The notes beneath the pieces are model-generated. The model made no database searches. It saw only the letters and a list, made by a program, of their open reading frames with translations, and was not told where the DNA came from. 38,171 nucleotides of DNA from Catenulispora pinistramenti (GTDB taxonomy: Bacteria > Actinomycetota > Actinomycetes > Streptomycetales > Catenulisporaceae): assembly GCF_018274385.1 (NCBI RefSeq), contig NZ_JAAFYZ010000089.1, forward strand, positions 1-38,171, written 5' to 3'. Position numbers and translations under genes: made by a program. Numbering within the stretch: the first letter of the stretch is position 1; the number at the start of each line of letters is the position of its first letter. Below, piece after piece: positions 28,101-34,438 of the stretch.

Positions 28101-28227
28101 CCGTCCGGCCGGGCAGCAGCAACAGCGCGGCCAGCATGGCCTGCTGCTGGGGGCTGCCCGTGGCCAGTTCCGCCGCGCCGCGCCGGCCCCGCAGCGGACC
28201 GAGGACCTGAAACCGGATCGCGTTCAC
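25189..28227 (-). CDS. AfsR/SARP-family transcriptional regulator
   Basis: A 1012-aa regulator. Domain order: OmpR-type winged-helix DNA-binding domain (about 1-100: LLLPGRTASSAELIDALWG, SILRTYAWRWRRVL), bacterial transcriptional activator domain (about 150-290: ELRLSLLERRIALDVELG, LRERLYALLMRSL), NB-ARC ATPase with Walker A G371-MGGVGKS-T379 and Walker B-like LLIVLDDAANAAQVRPLLPG, then a TPR-rich C-terminal third (about 780-1010). This matches AfsR, which activates secondary metabolism in Streptomyces, typically via direct heptamer repeats. It starts with GTG at 28227. No biosynthetic cluster is in the window, so the target is unknown. An Ala/Gly-rich low-complexity linker (about 120-150) lies inside the activator region. 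Confidence 0.92.
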   Translation of the reverse strand: MNAIRFQVLGPLRGRRGAAELATGSPQQQAMLAALLLLPGRTASSAELIDALWGEDPPSRARSILRTYAWRWRRVLDPDAADGAASEVLVSLAGGYRLALPPLGGGSAGSSRGALAGLADGEGPSPAALNGFGPAGTGAADSTGGADGAAVDAELAEHWAAQADRASAEGRPEQARELLRQAVDLWTGVPLAGVPGPFAERQRRRFAELRLSLLERRIALDVELGRGASCVPELRALSDEHPLRERLYALLMRSLSQSGRQADALAAFTSARRLLIGELGVEPGAELRAVHAEVLAGGPPNPAPASASGPSARHAAAGRPEKDAFARPAQLPPAEPDFVGRTALADRLGAELGIEPAAEPRTTPTVLAVAGMGGVGKSTLALHVAHRARPGFPDGQLYADLRGTGGSPVPPQAVLEDFLQALGVPTEQIPEGTAARASLFRTVLDGRRLLIVLDDAANAAQVRPLLPGSTGCAVLVTSRARLVALPKSAQVWLDVFDDDEALGLLGRVAGPERPQAEPEAARALVQACGRLPLAVRIVAARLAARPAWTVASLARRLADERSRLRELRIGELAVAPAFEVGYQQLTAAQATAFRLLGVVEAAEIGLSAAAAVLALPVAETEAVLESLVDVAMLESPAEHRYRHHGLLRDFAHGAAGNAERAAAEGLAARSRLTGFLLAGACAAFEAAVPGDPIRETLAPPGVGDFAFDSPAAARAWARGEAATAAELTARIAAEALGTGPQAAQYRDLVAASINLLIAMSPFGPGPWERKTAAAVQELARAAERAGDVRGQGRAWFLAGNAALAAGRPDEASQHGRWALELCTLAEDPVIARQVLNDLGVVAHGRGAYDEAADLFGQAVTLARELGHRSGEASSLLNMAVSRLRAGRAADVLADCDALLDSARDRGDAAAAAQTQYVSGLALAALERPSEAAERFGTAAEGWMTLGALDRAARARFQLAKALHALGADASARDHAHAALAEFEAEGRTADQRAVRALLAELAATPVDGAAPG

Positions 28228-28397
28228 GTTCTGACCAGATCCCTGTGCTTCTCTCGTTATTCGCCGGGGGCGCTTTCGCTCTGTGGATGCCGCTTTTGAT
28301 CAGTCAATACAGAGCAGGCTAAGAGGGGCGGCCCGGCGCGGGCAAGAGAGGATGATCATCAAGGGTGGTCAGGTGCGGCTTAGATATCAACTGATTG

Positions 28398-28757
28398 TCA
28401 GTCCGGTGAGCGCGGCGGGCCTGGCGGGCCCGGTGGCCGATGGGGGTCCGGCGCCGCCGGAGGGCCCGAGGGCCCAGGCGGCACCATCGCCGCCGCCGAC
28501 GTCGGTGCCGGCGCTGGTGCGGGCACAGGCGTGGGGGCCGGTGCGGCGGCCGGTGCGGTCGGGCCGGTCCGGCCCGGCGGTACCGGCTCGGCGGGCGGGC
28601 CGGGCTCGTCGTCCAAGGCCGGGCGCAGCAGTTCGGTGTACCGGTCCAGGGCGGCGAACAGCACCCGGAGCGGTACGTCCGGGCGCACCGCGCGGTCGAT
28701 GAGCTCCTCGACCGCGGCCCGGCCCATGGCGGCGATGTCCGCTTCCCTGATCTCCAC
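28398..28757 (-). CDS. Small Pro/Ala-rich hypothetical protein
   Basis: About 119 aa from a GTG at 28757 (TTG at 28766 is the alternative). The first 50 residues look like a real folded module (ADIAAMGRAAVEELIDRAV, VPLRVLFAALDRYTELLRP), and the rest is a Pro/Ala-rich tail. Third-position GC is high throughout, as in real genes here. No clear ribosome site and no family recognised. It lies 170 bp upstream of the AfsR-like gene on the same strand and could be co-transcribed with it. Confidence 0.45.
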   Translation of the reverse strand: MEIREADIAAMGRAAVEELIDRAVRPDVPLRVLFAALDRYTELLRPALDDEPGPPAEPVPPGRTGPTAPAAAPAPTPVPAPAPAPTSAAAMVPPGPSGPPAAPDPHRPPGPPGPPRSPD

Positions 28758-28808
28758 GCTTGGCAAACGCCGGGTGCCCGCCCGCGTTACGCGCGCTTGC
28801 GTGGTTTG

Positions 28809-28867
28809 TTCGGCGCGACAAATCCGGCCCGCCCCGAGTTGTGGCGGACACCAGTTGTCGCGCCGAA
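28809..28867. repeat. 13-bp perfect inverted repeat, 33-nt spacer
   Basis: TTCGGCGCGACAA (28809-28821) is exactly complementary to 28855-28867. Could be a pair of operator half-sites about four helical turns apart, or a long-loop hairpin. Confidence 0.8.
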
Positions 28868-29107
28868 AGCGGGGTGTGGCCGCCGGGGGTGCGGGGGCTT
28901 TTGTTCTCGGTCACGGATGGTGCGATAGTCACGCTCGGTCCGCGTGCGGTTTCGGGGCGGAGTCGGTGGATTGCCTTTTTGTGCCTGTGAGGATGCCGGA
29001 ATGGTGTCTATGCGCGGTATGGCCGGGAATGACAATGTGCAGATCGCAAAGTCGGCGCGAAATGTCCGCCCGGCCCGGGTCCGGCGCGCTCGTGCGGCCA
29101 TTGAATC

Positions 29108-29256
29108 AGGGTTCTGGGTTATTGTGCGGAGCCGATTCCGCGGTCATCGCAGAACCCTCACACCCACCCGTTCGGGTAGGTGATCACCGGCACCCGCCCG
29201 GGGCGGTGCCTACCCCAACGGGCAGCTTCCGCCCCGGCCCGGGCGCGGCGAAGCTG
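29108..29256. other. Three adjacent stem-loops, candidate structured RNA
   Basis: Stem-loop 1: AGGGTTCTG (29108-29116) with 29150-29158, with inner GCGGA/TCCGC. Stem-loop 2: 29167-29180 with 29209-29222 (13 of 14 paired), with inner CACCG/CGGTG. Stem-loop 3: CAGCTTC (29223-29229) with 29250-29256. They are nearly contiguous and lie outside any convincing gene. Strand is not determined. Confidence 0.45.
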
Positions 29257-29262
29257 AAGCCC

Positions 29263-29540
29263 ATGAGTCCACTCATCATCGGCGGCCACCTGGTCCTGCC
29301 GACGCATCGCGGCGTGGGGTTTCCGGCCTACGTCCGGCGGGAGAACGGATCCGCGGAGGGCGAGCCGCAGGTCCACGTCCCGCTGCCGGGGCGCCAAGGT
29401 GCGGCAGTGGCTCTGTGACGACCGGCTCGTCGCCCCGGAGTTCGTGGCGGGTCTCCGGACATACCGTTCAGCGCAGGTGGCGTTCTTCGCTGAGCGTGGC
29501 GGCGAGCTGGTCAACAACATAGCTGGCCGACGAGGCGACT
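29263..29540 (+). pseudogene. Possible decayed open reading frame
   Basis: An ATG at 29263 opens a 51-codon frame (MSPLIIGGHLVLPTHRGVG...). A second frame from GTG 29399 (RQWLCDDRLVAPEFVAG, YRSAQVAFFAERGGEL) continues with plausible codon use, as if one base was lost near 29390. No family recognised; it could be chance. Confidence 0.2.
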
Positions 29541-29577
29541 GCCGTGTGGGGCGGCGAGTTGCTTGCGAGCGGCCGAA

Positions 29578-29610
29578 CCTGGGCGCCGGCCGTACGGGCC
29601 GGCGCCCAGG
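29578..29610. terminator. 14-bp perfect hairpin
   Basis: CCTGGGCGCCGGCC (29578-29591) pairs with 29597-29610 across a 5-nt loop. It precedes the methyltransferase gene and may end transcription from the upstream region, or act as a leader structure. Confidence 0.6.
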
Positions 29611-29630
29611 CATACCTGCCGGGGCCGAGC

Positions 29631-29657
29631 GCCCGCGGGCGCCCGCGGGCGCCCGCG
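29631..29657. repeat. GC-only 10-bp tandem repeat
   Basis: GCCCGCGGGC is repeated twice plus a 7-bp partial copy, 27 bp before the methyltransferase start. Each unit is nearly self-complementary. Confidence 0.85.
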
Positions 29658-29683
29658 CCCCCCCACGAAACGAGGTCTAGACG

Positions 29684-30448
29684 ATGTGTGATCGGACCAG
29701 GTTCGCCGAAGCGGTGCGCACGGTCCGGACGGTCCCGACGGTGCGGATCACCGAGCCGATCGGCTACAGCCCGCCGATGGCCGCCGGAGCCGCCCTGACC
29801 GACCGGCACGGCGCCGTCGAGGGCCGGCCGGAGCAGTTCGACCTGCTGGGCCGCACCTGGACCCTGCTGCCCGGGGTGTTCGCCCCCATCCACACCACCA
29901 CGACGGAGCTGTTCTCCACCTGGCTGCCGTTCCCGGTCGGCGGCTCGTTCCTGGAGATCGGCTCCGGCGCCGGGGTCACGGCCGTGACGGCCGCCCTCAC
30001 CGGCTGCGCGCGGGTCACCGCCCTGGACATCTCCTCGGCGGCGGTGCGGAACACGGCGGCGAACGCCGAGCGGCACGGCGTGGCCGACCGGGTCCGGGTG
30101 CTGCGCAGCGACCTCTTCGACGCCCTGGACACCGACGAGCAGTACGACGTCATCTACTGGAACTCCAACGTCATCGACGCACCGCCGGAGTTCGAGTACC
30201 TGGACGAACTCCAGTGGGCCTTCTTCGACCGCGACTACGCCATCCACAGCAGGTTCCTGAGTCAGGGCCCGAAGTTGCTCACCCCGCACGGCCGGATGTT
30301 CCTGGGCTTCAACACGCTGGGCAACAAGGAACGGTTGCGCGTCATGGCCGACGGGCTCGGCCTGGAGCTGACCACGTTCCGGCGGCAGGCCGGCGAGGTC
30401 GGCGGGATCGGGGTCGAGTTGTGCCTGCTGGAGGTGCTCGTCAGCTGA
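29684..30448 (+). CDS. Class I SAM-dependent methyltransferase
   Basis: A 254-aa methyltransferase. The SAM-binding motif I FLEIGSGAGVTAV and the acidic motif II ALDIS are clear, followed by the RVRVLRSDLFDAL and YDVIYWNSNVIDAP strands. The post-strand-4 motif, NPPY in HemK/PrmC-type N-methyltransferases, is here NSNV, so the substrate probably differs. The long N-terminal part (residues 1-80, with EPIGYSPPMAAGAALTDRHG) likely forms a substrate-binding region. The ATG at 29684 follows GAGGTCT. A truncated phosphotransferase gene follows 54 bp downstream. Confidence 0.85.
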   Translation: MCDRTRFAEAVRTVRTVPTVRITEPIGYSPPMAAGAALTDRHGAVEGRPEQFDLLGRTWTLLPGVFAPIHTTTTELFSTWLPFPVGGSFLEIGSGAGVTAVTAALTGCARVTALDISSAAVRNTAANAERHGVADRVRVLRSDLFDALDTDEQYDVIYWNSNVIDAPPEFEYLDELQWAFFDRDYAIHSRFLSQGPKLLTPHGRMFLGFNTLGNKERLRVMADGLGLELTTFRRQAGEVGGIGVELCLLEVLVS

Positions 30449-30502
30449 CGGCGGCGAAAACCGCCGGGCGTCGGCGGCGGGCGCGCCGGTACGGTCTGCG
30501 AT

Positions 30503-31055
30503 GTGGACGAACTCATCCCCGACACGGTGCTCGCGCACGTTGTCGGTCGGCCGGGCGCCCGGCTCGTCAGCTGCCACAGTGCGCCGATCACCGGCAGCAG
30601 CGGGGCGGCGACGGGCGACGTCAGCCGGTTGGCCGGGATCGCGGCCCGGCGGCTGGGCGAATGGCAGGCCGCTGCCGTGGCGCCGAAGCTTGGTTGGCTG
30701 GTCGTGGATCAGCTCGGTCAGCGGATCGCCGCCGGCAGCCTTGATTGGCGGCGGGTCGAGGCCGACTCCCGCATGGAGGCCCGGTGGAACCGTCGCGGTG
30801 AGCTCTTGGCGGAGTTGGAGCGTGTCCCGCGCGTCCTGGTCCACGGCGACTTCTCCGCGGGCAACCTGATCGCCCTGGACGATCGGACCACCGTGGTGCT
30901 GGACCGGGCCACGATCGGGACCGGCCCGGTCGGCGCCGATCTGGCCGCGCTCGCCCTCAGTACCGGCCGTTGGATGCTTTCGCAGGGCGTCCAGCCGGGC
31001 GAGGAGTTCGTGGATTTCGTCGCATCGCAGGGGCCCATAAGGGTTCTGGCTCTTG
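30503..31055 (+). pseudogene. Phosphotransferase (APH family) gene, internally deleted and truncated
   Basis: The frame from GTG 30503 begins like APH-type kinases (HVVGRPGARLVSCHSAPI, GSSGAATGDVSRLAG). It then jumps at about 30641 to the C-lobe (RRLGEWQAAAVAP, then VLVHGDFSAGNLIALDD with catalytic HGD, and TGPVGADLAALAL). The stretch normally carrying the N-lobe lysine and hinge is missing, which points to an internal deletion. APH-like sequence stops near 31055; beyond that the frame merely reads the antisense of the regulator gene. It is therefore unlikely to be a working kinase. The family phosphorylates aminoglycosides, macrolides or small metabolites. Confidence 0.6.
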
Positions 31056-31065
31056 TCTCGACCTC

Positions 31066-33246
31066 TTACCTGGGCCAGCTGGACACGAGTACGAACCGGG
31101 CGATCTCCACGCGCGACCCGATGCCCAGCTTGCGGAAGATGTTCCGCAGGTGGAACTTCACCGTCTCCGGTGAGCACCGGATCCGCTTGGCGATCTGCTG
31201 GTTGGTCAGGCCCTGCACCACGAGCCGGGCCACGGTCTGCTCGCGGCGGCTGAGGGCCGACCACTTCTTGGCCGTCGGGGAGTCGCCGGCCGGTGTGCCG
31301 TCGGTTGTCGGCCCGCCGGGTTCCGGCTCCGCCGTGGGTGTGGCGGGTGCGCCGGGTGGCGCCTCGTTCGGTGACTGGTCGCCGGCCGGGAGCATGGCGG
31401 CGGCGTCCAGGCGTTGTTCCAGCGTCTCGTTCAGATCAGCCCACAGCGACAGGTACTTCTCCGACGTCGCGGTGTCGCCGAGGGCCAGCGCGATCCCGGC
31501 CAGGCAGCGATAGGCCGCGGCCTCTATCTCCTGCCAGCCCGAGCTCAGGCCGAGCGCGACAGTGCGCTGATAGTGGTCCTCGGCTTCGGCGAGCCGGTCG
31601 GCGGCGAAGGCGGCCATGCCCAGGCTCAGGTGCATCGCGGCCTGGGCCCGCAGGTTCCGGGCGCCCTGGGCGGCGGCCAGCCCGATCCCGGCCATCCGGA
31701 TCCAGTCGCGCAGGCGGCGGCGTTGCTGGTAGTACCCGCGCAGGGCGTCCGGGACGGTCCAGCACACGGCCGGGTCGCCGAAGCGGCGGTGGTGCCGGAC
31801 CAGGGCGAGCAGGTTGTGGCGCTCGGTGTCCAGCCAGGCCAGGGCGGCTTCGCGGTGGGCCGGGGCCGGGGTCGGGGCCGGTGTGATGTCGCGGGGGCCG
31901 GTGGCTGTCGTCCGGTGGTGGTCGGCGATCGACGGTGTGGTGCCGGGCCCGGTCGCTGTCACCGTCGAAAGCGCGACCTCGCCGGTCCTGTCGGTCCTGT
32001 CGGTCCTGTCGGTCCTGTCGGTCCGGTCGGTCCGGTCGGTCTCGGCGGTCCCGCCGGTCTCGCTGGATCCAGCGCCTTCGCCAGAGGCCGCGAACGCGCC
32101 GTCGGCAGCGGCTTCGGTGGCCGGCAGCCGGACCATGGCCGGATCCACCAGATCCGCGGCGGCCCGCACCCGGTCCAGCAGCCAGCGCAGATGCCCGGCC
32201 TCGGCGGCGCGGACCGTATCAGCGTCCTCATCCGCGGCCAGCCGGTCGGCCGCGAACAGCCGGGCCAGCGAGTGCAGGCTGTAGCGGCCGGGCTCGGATT
32301 CGGCGCGGACCACGCTGCGGTCGGCCATCCGGTCCAGCGCCTCCTGCGCCTCCTCCCGGGTGATCCCGGCGACCCGCGCCGCGGCCTCCGGGCAGAAGTC
32401 GTAGCCGCGCAGCAGCGCCAGGCGCCGGAACACCTCCCGGTCGGCGCCGTCGAGGGCTTCGTAGGAGGAGGTCAGGACGCCCTGCACGGTGATGTCGCCG
32501 GCGGTGAGGCGCTTGAGCCGGCGGCGCTCGTCACGGAGTTGGTCGCAGAGGTCGTCGACGCTCATCTGCGGCCGGGACAACAGGCGCGCGGCCGCGATGC
32601 GGATGGCCAGCGGCAGGTATCCGCACAGCGCCAGCAGGCCGTCCACGTCCTCCTTGCCGGTCCAGCGCGGGCCGAGCGCCCGGGCCAGCATGGCCGCCGC
32701 CTCGGCGTCCGGCATCGGCCCGAGCCGCAGCGGCAGCGCCCCGGCCAGGCCGCCGAGCCAGTTGCGGCTGGTGACGATGGCCAGCGCGTCCGGGCCGGCC
32801 GGCAGCAGCGGTCGGACCTGGGCCTCGTCGGCGGCGTCGTCCAGGACCACCAGGCAGCGTTGCCCGGCCAGCACGGTGCGGAACATCCCGACCAGCTCGT
32901 CCTGGTCCTCCGGCAGCGGGCCGGTGGCGCCCAGGGCGCGCAGGAAGCGGCGCAGCACGTCCGGGACCGGGGTCGGCACGCCGGTGTAGCCGCCGAGGTC
33001 GGCGTACAGATGCGCGTCCGGGAAGGAGTCGCCGGCCAGCCGGGCGGCGCGCACCGCCAGCGCGGTCTTGCCGGTGCCGCCCGCGCCGGTCAGCACGAAC
33101 AGCGCGGCGGCGTGGGAGGCGCCTTTTCTGGAGCACAGCATCGCGGGGTTGGTGAGCGCGGCCAGCTCGCTGAGCCGCCCGGTGAAGTCGGTGGTGTCCG
33201 GCGGCAACAACCGGGCGCGCGTCGGCGCCCAGTCGAGAGCTCGCAT
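31066..33246 (-). CDS. NB-ARC/TPR regulator with LuxR-type DNA-binding domain
   Basis: A 726-aa STAND-class regulator. The NB-ARC ATPase has Walker A GAGGTGKT (54-61) and CLVVLDDAADEAQVRPLLPAG, followed by winged-helix and TPR-like repeats (DTERHNLLALVRHHRRFGD, AAMHLSLGMAAFAADRLAEAEDHY). The C-terminal LuxR helix-turn-helix (last 70 residues) has LSRREQTVARLVVQGLTNQQIA and SPETVKFHLRNIFRKLGI. A Thr-Asp-Arg tandem repeat (about 402-421) sits in the linker. The ATG at 33246 was preferred over 33309 because GGGGGAG lies just upstream. It ends against the truncated phosphotransferase relic. Target genes unknown. Confidence 0.9.
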   Translation of the reverse strand: MRALDWAPTRARLLPPDTTDFTGRLSELAALTNPAMLCSRKGASHAAALFVLTGAGGTGKTALAVRAARLAGDSFPDAHLYADLGGYTGVPTPVPDVLRRFLRALGATGPLPEDQDELVGMFRTVLAGQRCLVVLDDAADEAQVRPLLPAGPDALAIVTSRNWLGGLAGALPLRLGPMPDAEAAAMLARALGPRWTGKEDVDGLLALCGYLPLAIRIAAARLLSRPQMSVDDLCDQLRDERRRLKRLTAGDITVQGVLTSSYEALDGADREVFRRLALLRGYDFCPEAAARVAGITREEAQEALDRMADRSVVRAESEPGRYSLHSLARLFAADRLAADEDADTVRAAEAGHLRWLLDRVRAAADLVDPAMVRLPATEAAADGAFAASGEGAGSSETGGTAETDRTDRTDRTDRTDRTDRTGEVALSTVTATGPGTTPSIADHHRTTATGPRDITPAPTPAPAHREAALAWLDTERHNLLALVRHHRRFGDPAVCWTVPDALRGYYQQRRRLRDWIRMAGIGLAAAQGARNLRAQAAMHLSLGMAAFAADRLAEAEDHYQRTVALGLSSGWQEIEAAAYRCLAGIALALGDTATSEKYLSLWADLNETLEQRLDAAAMLPAGDQSPNEAPPGAPATPTAEPEPGGPTTDGTPAGDSPTAKKWSALSRREQTVARLVVQGLTNQQIAKRIRCSPETVKFHLRNIFRKLGIGSRVEIARFVLVSSWPR
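31983..32041. repeat. 9-bp in-frame minisatellite in the NB-ARC/LuxR gene
   Basis: About six copies of CGGTCCTGT / CGGTCCGGT (plus strand) encode Thr-Asp-Arg repeats on the coding strand. Copy-number change would keep the frame. Confidence 0.85.
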
Positions 33247-33470
33247 GCTCCCCCCTGGCAAGAGGTCTGATTTCACCTCGTTTTGCCGAGGCGGTGCTTT
33301 GGGAACCAATGTTCAGTTCTTGTGAAGAGTATCGCACAGGGGGTTATCGGTGGCTACTGAGAATGATCTGAGAATCGCTCACGGTTGCCGAATCGGCCGC
33401 CGGCTGGCGGGTTTGTCGCAATCGTCCGGGGAAAGGCTCTGATCAGGCCAAGATCAGGGAACTGTCATGC

Positions 33471-34016
33471 TCAGCCGATGGCGATTGTGGCGGGGATCAC
33501 CTTCCGCGCGCTCTCGTGCGGCCCGACGGTGCGGTTGCCCGCCCCGCCGGGCACCGCGGGCGGGGAGAAGGTGGCGCCGAGGGTGGCCAGGAACTTGCGG
33601 CCCGGGACCCAGCCCTCGACGACGTGCGTGCTGATCTGCACGATGTCCTGCTCGACCGCCGCCGCCGACAGTGCCGCGGCCACCGCCCGCCCGATCCCGA
33701 GCCGCCGGTACTCCGGGCGGATCAGGAACGTGCCGATGCCGACCGAGGCGATGTGCGGGTACTGACGCAGGGCGTCGACGAACCCGACCACCTCCCGGGC
33801 CGCCTCGATGACCAGCAGCACCTTGTCTTCGAAGTCGTACCCCTCCGGCAGCGAGTAGTAGGCGCTCTGCACGTCGCCGGGCGCGGACGGCTGGCCGGTC
33901 GCGGCCAGGAACCAGTCGTCGGAGGCGGCGAGGACGGCCAGCACCGCCGGCTCGTCGGCGGGCTCCAGGTCGCGGATGACGACCGGGTGGCCGTCCACGA
34001 AGAGATCGATGCGCAT
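33471..34016 (-). CDS. GNAT family N-acetyltransferase
   Basis: A 181-aa single-domain acetyltransferase with the acetyl-CoA pyrophosphate loop in IRPEYRRLGIGRAVAAAL and the preceding VGIGTFL strand. N-terminal IRDLEPADEPAVLAVLAAS is a typical GNAT first helix. Divergent from the leader–EF-G transcription unit, sharing a 78-bp region. Substrate unknown; the neighbour suggests antibiotic or translation stress as one possibility (inference). Confidence 0.88.
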   Translation of the reverse strand: MRIDLFVDGHPVVIRDLEPADEPAVLAVLAASDDWFLAATGQPSAPGDVQSAYYSLPEGYDFEDKVLLVIEAAREVVGFVDALRQYPHIASVGIGTFLIRPEYRRLGIGRAVAAALSAAAVEQDIVQISTHVVEGWVPGRKFLATLGATFSPPAVPGGAGNRTVGPHESARKVIPATIAIG

Positions 34017-34024
34017 GAAACCAG

Positions 34025-34053
34025 TTTCCCCCGTCCGGGGGATCAGCTAGCCT
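34025..34053 (+). promoter_or_regulatory. Promoter of the leader–EF-G unit
   Basis: TTTCCC (34025-34030) and TAGCCT (34048-34053) are 17 bp apart. A start near 34060 would give about 35 nt before the leader ORF and about 380 nt before the EF-G gene. Confidence 0.45.
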
Positions 34054-34094
34054 CGCGGCAACACGTTCGCACGTTCCGATGATGGGGAGGGATC

Positions 34095-34193
34095 ATGACC
34101 CGCGGCACTTCCGCCATCCCCGCCTCCCGGCACCCCTTCGACGTGATCCTGGTGTCTTCGCCGGCTCGGCGCCGGCTGCGCGGCCTGCGCTGA
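34095..34193 (+). CDS. 32-residue leader peptide upstream of EF-G paralogue
   Basis: A 32-codon ORF with its own strong ribosome site (GGGGAGGG, 34083-34090) right before the ATG. It begins MTRGTSAIPA and ends SSPARRRLRGLR followed by TGA. The Arg-x-Arg tail resembles the RLR-type segments at which drug-bound ribosomes stall in erm leader peptides (established for macrolides). It lies 245 nt upstream of an EF-G-like gene. This is the layout of ribosome-mediated attenuation. The ORF is too short for coding statistics, so the evidence is position, ribosome site and tail. Confidence 0.6.
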   Translation: MTRGTSAIPASRHPFDVILVSSPARRRLRGLR

Positions 34194-34438
34194 GACATCT
34201 CCCGGGCTTTATCCGGACCCTGAGACGGCTGACCAGCTGACATCCCGGGTCTGATTCGGCTGCTTCCCTTGCCTTTCCCGCCTTGCTTGCCTCGCCCGGG
34301 CCGGTGCGGCGGCTGAGCCCGGGCATCGCGCTGTCCTGATCCACCGCGACCGCCGTCTGACCGTCTTCTGACTGTCGTCCGACCGGCGTCCGACCGGCGG
34401 CGCGGATCGCACAGCGAAATCCGAAGGATTGATCCATC
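34194..34438 (+). promoter_or_regulatory. Candidate attenuator between leader ORF and EF-G gene
   Basis: This 245-nt leader has four CCCGGG segments (34201, 34244, 34295, 34318), the last two flanked to GCCCGGGC and able to form an 8-bp hairpin with a 15-nt loop. It also has three to four copies of an 11-bp direct repeat like CCGTCGTCCGA (34353-34400). Self-complementary blocks in series allow alternative pairings. The EF-G ribosome site GAAGGA is at 34423-34428, 10 nt before the ATG. Confidence 0.45.

Larger units (their letters stand above)
28767..29262. other. Gene-poor, less GC-rich, repeat-dense stretch
   Basis: About 500 bp with no convincing gene, and visibly more A/T than its surroundings between 28900 and 29150. 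It holds one 13-bp inverted repeat (28809-28867) and most of a cluster of three stem-loops (29108-29256), listed separately. Confidence 0.6.

Noticed and set aside
29108-29256. Actinomycete telomere or integron attC site
   Set aside because: The palindromes lie inside the chromosome with genes on both sides, and the attC core motifs are not matched.
29468-31264. A 598-codon minus-strand frame across the methyltransferase gene
   Set aside because: It overlaps the well-supported methyltransferase and phosphotransferase relic in antisense and shows no protein family motif.
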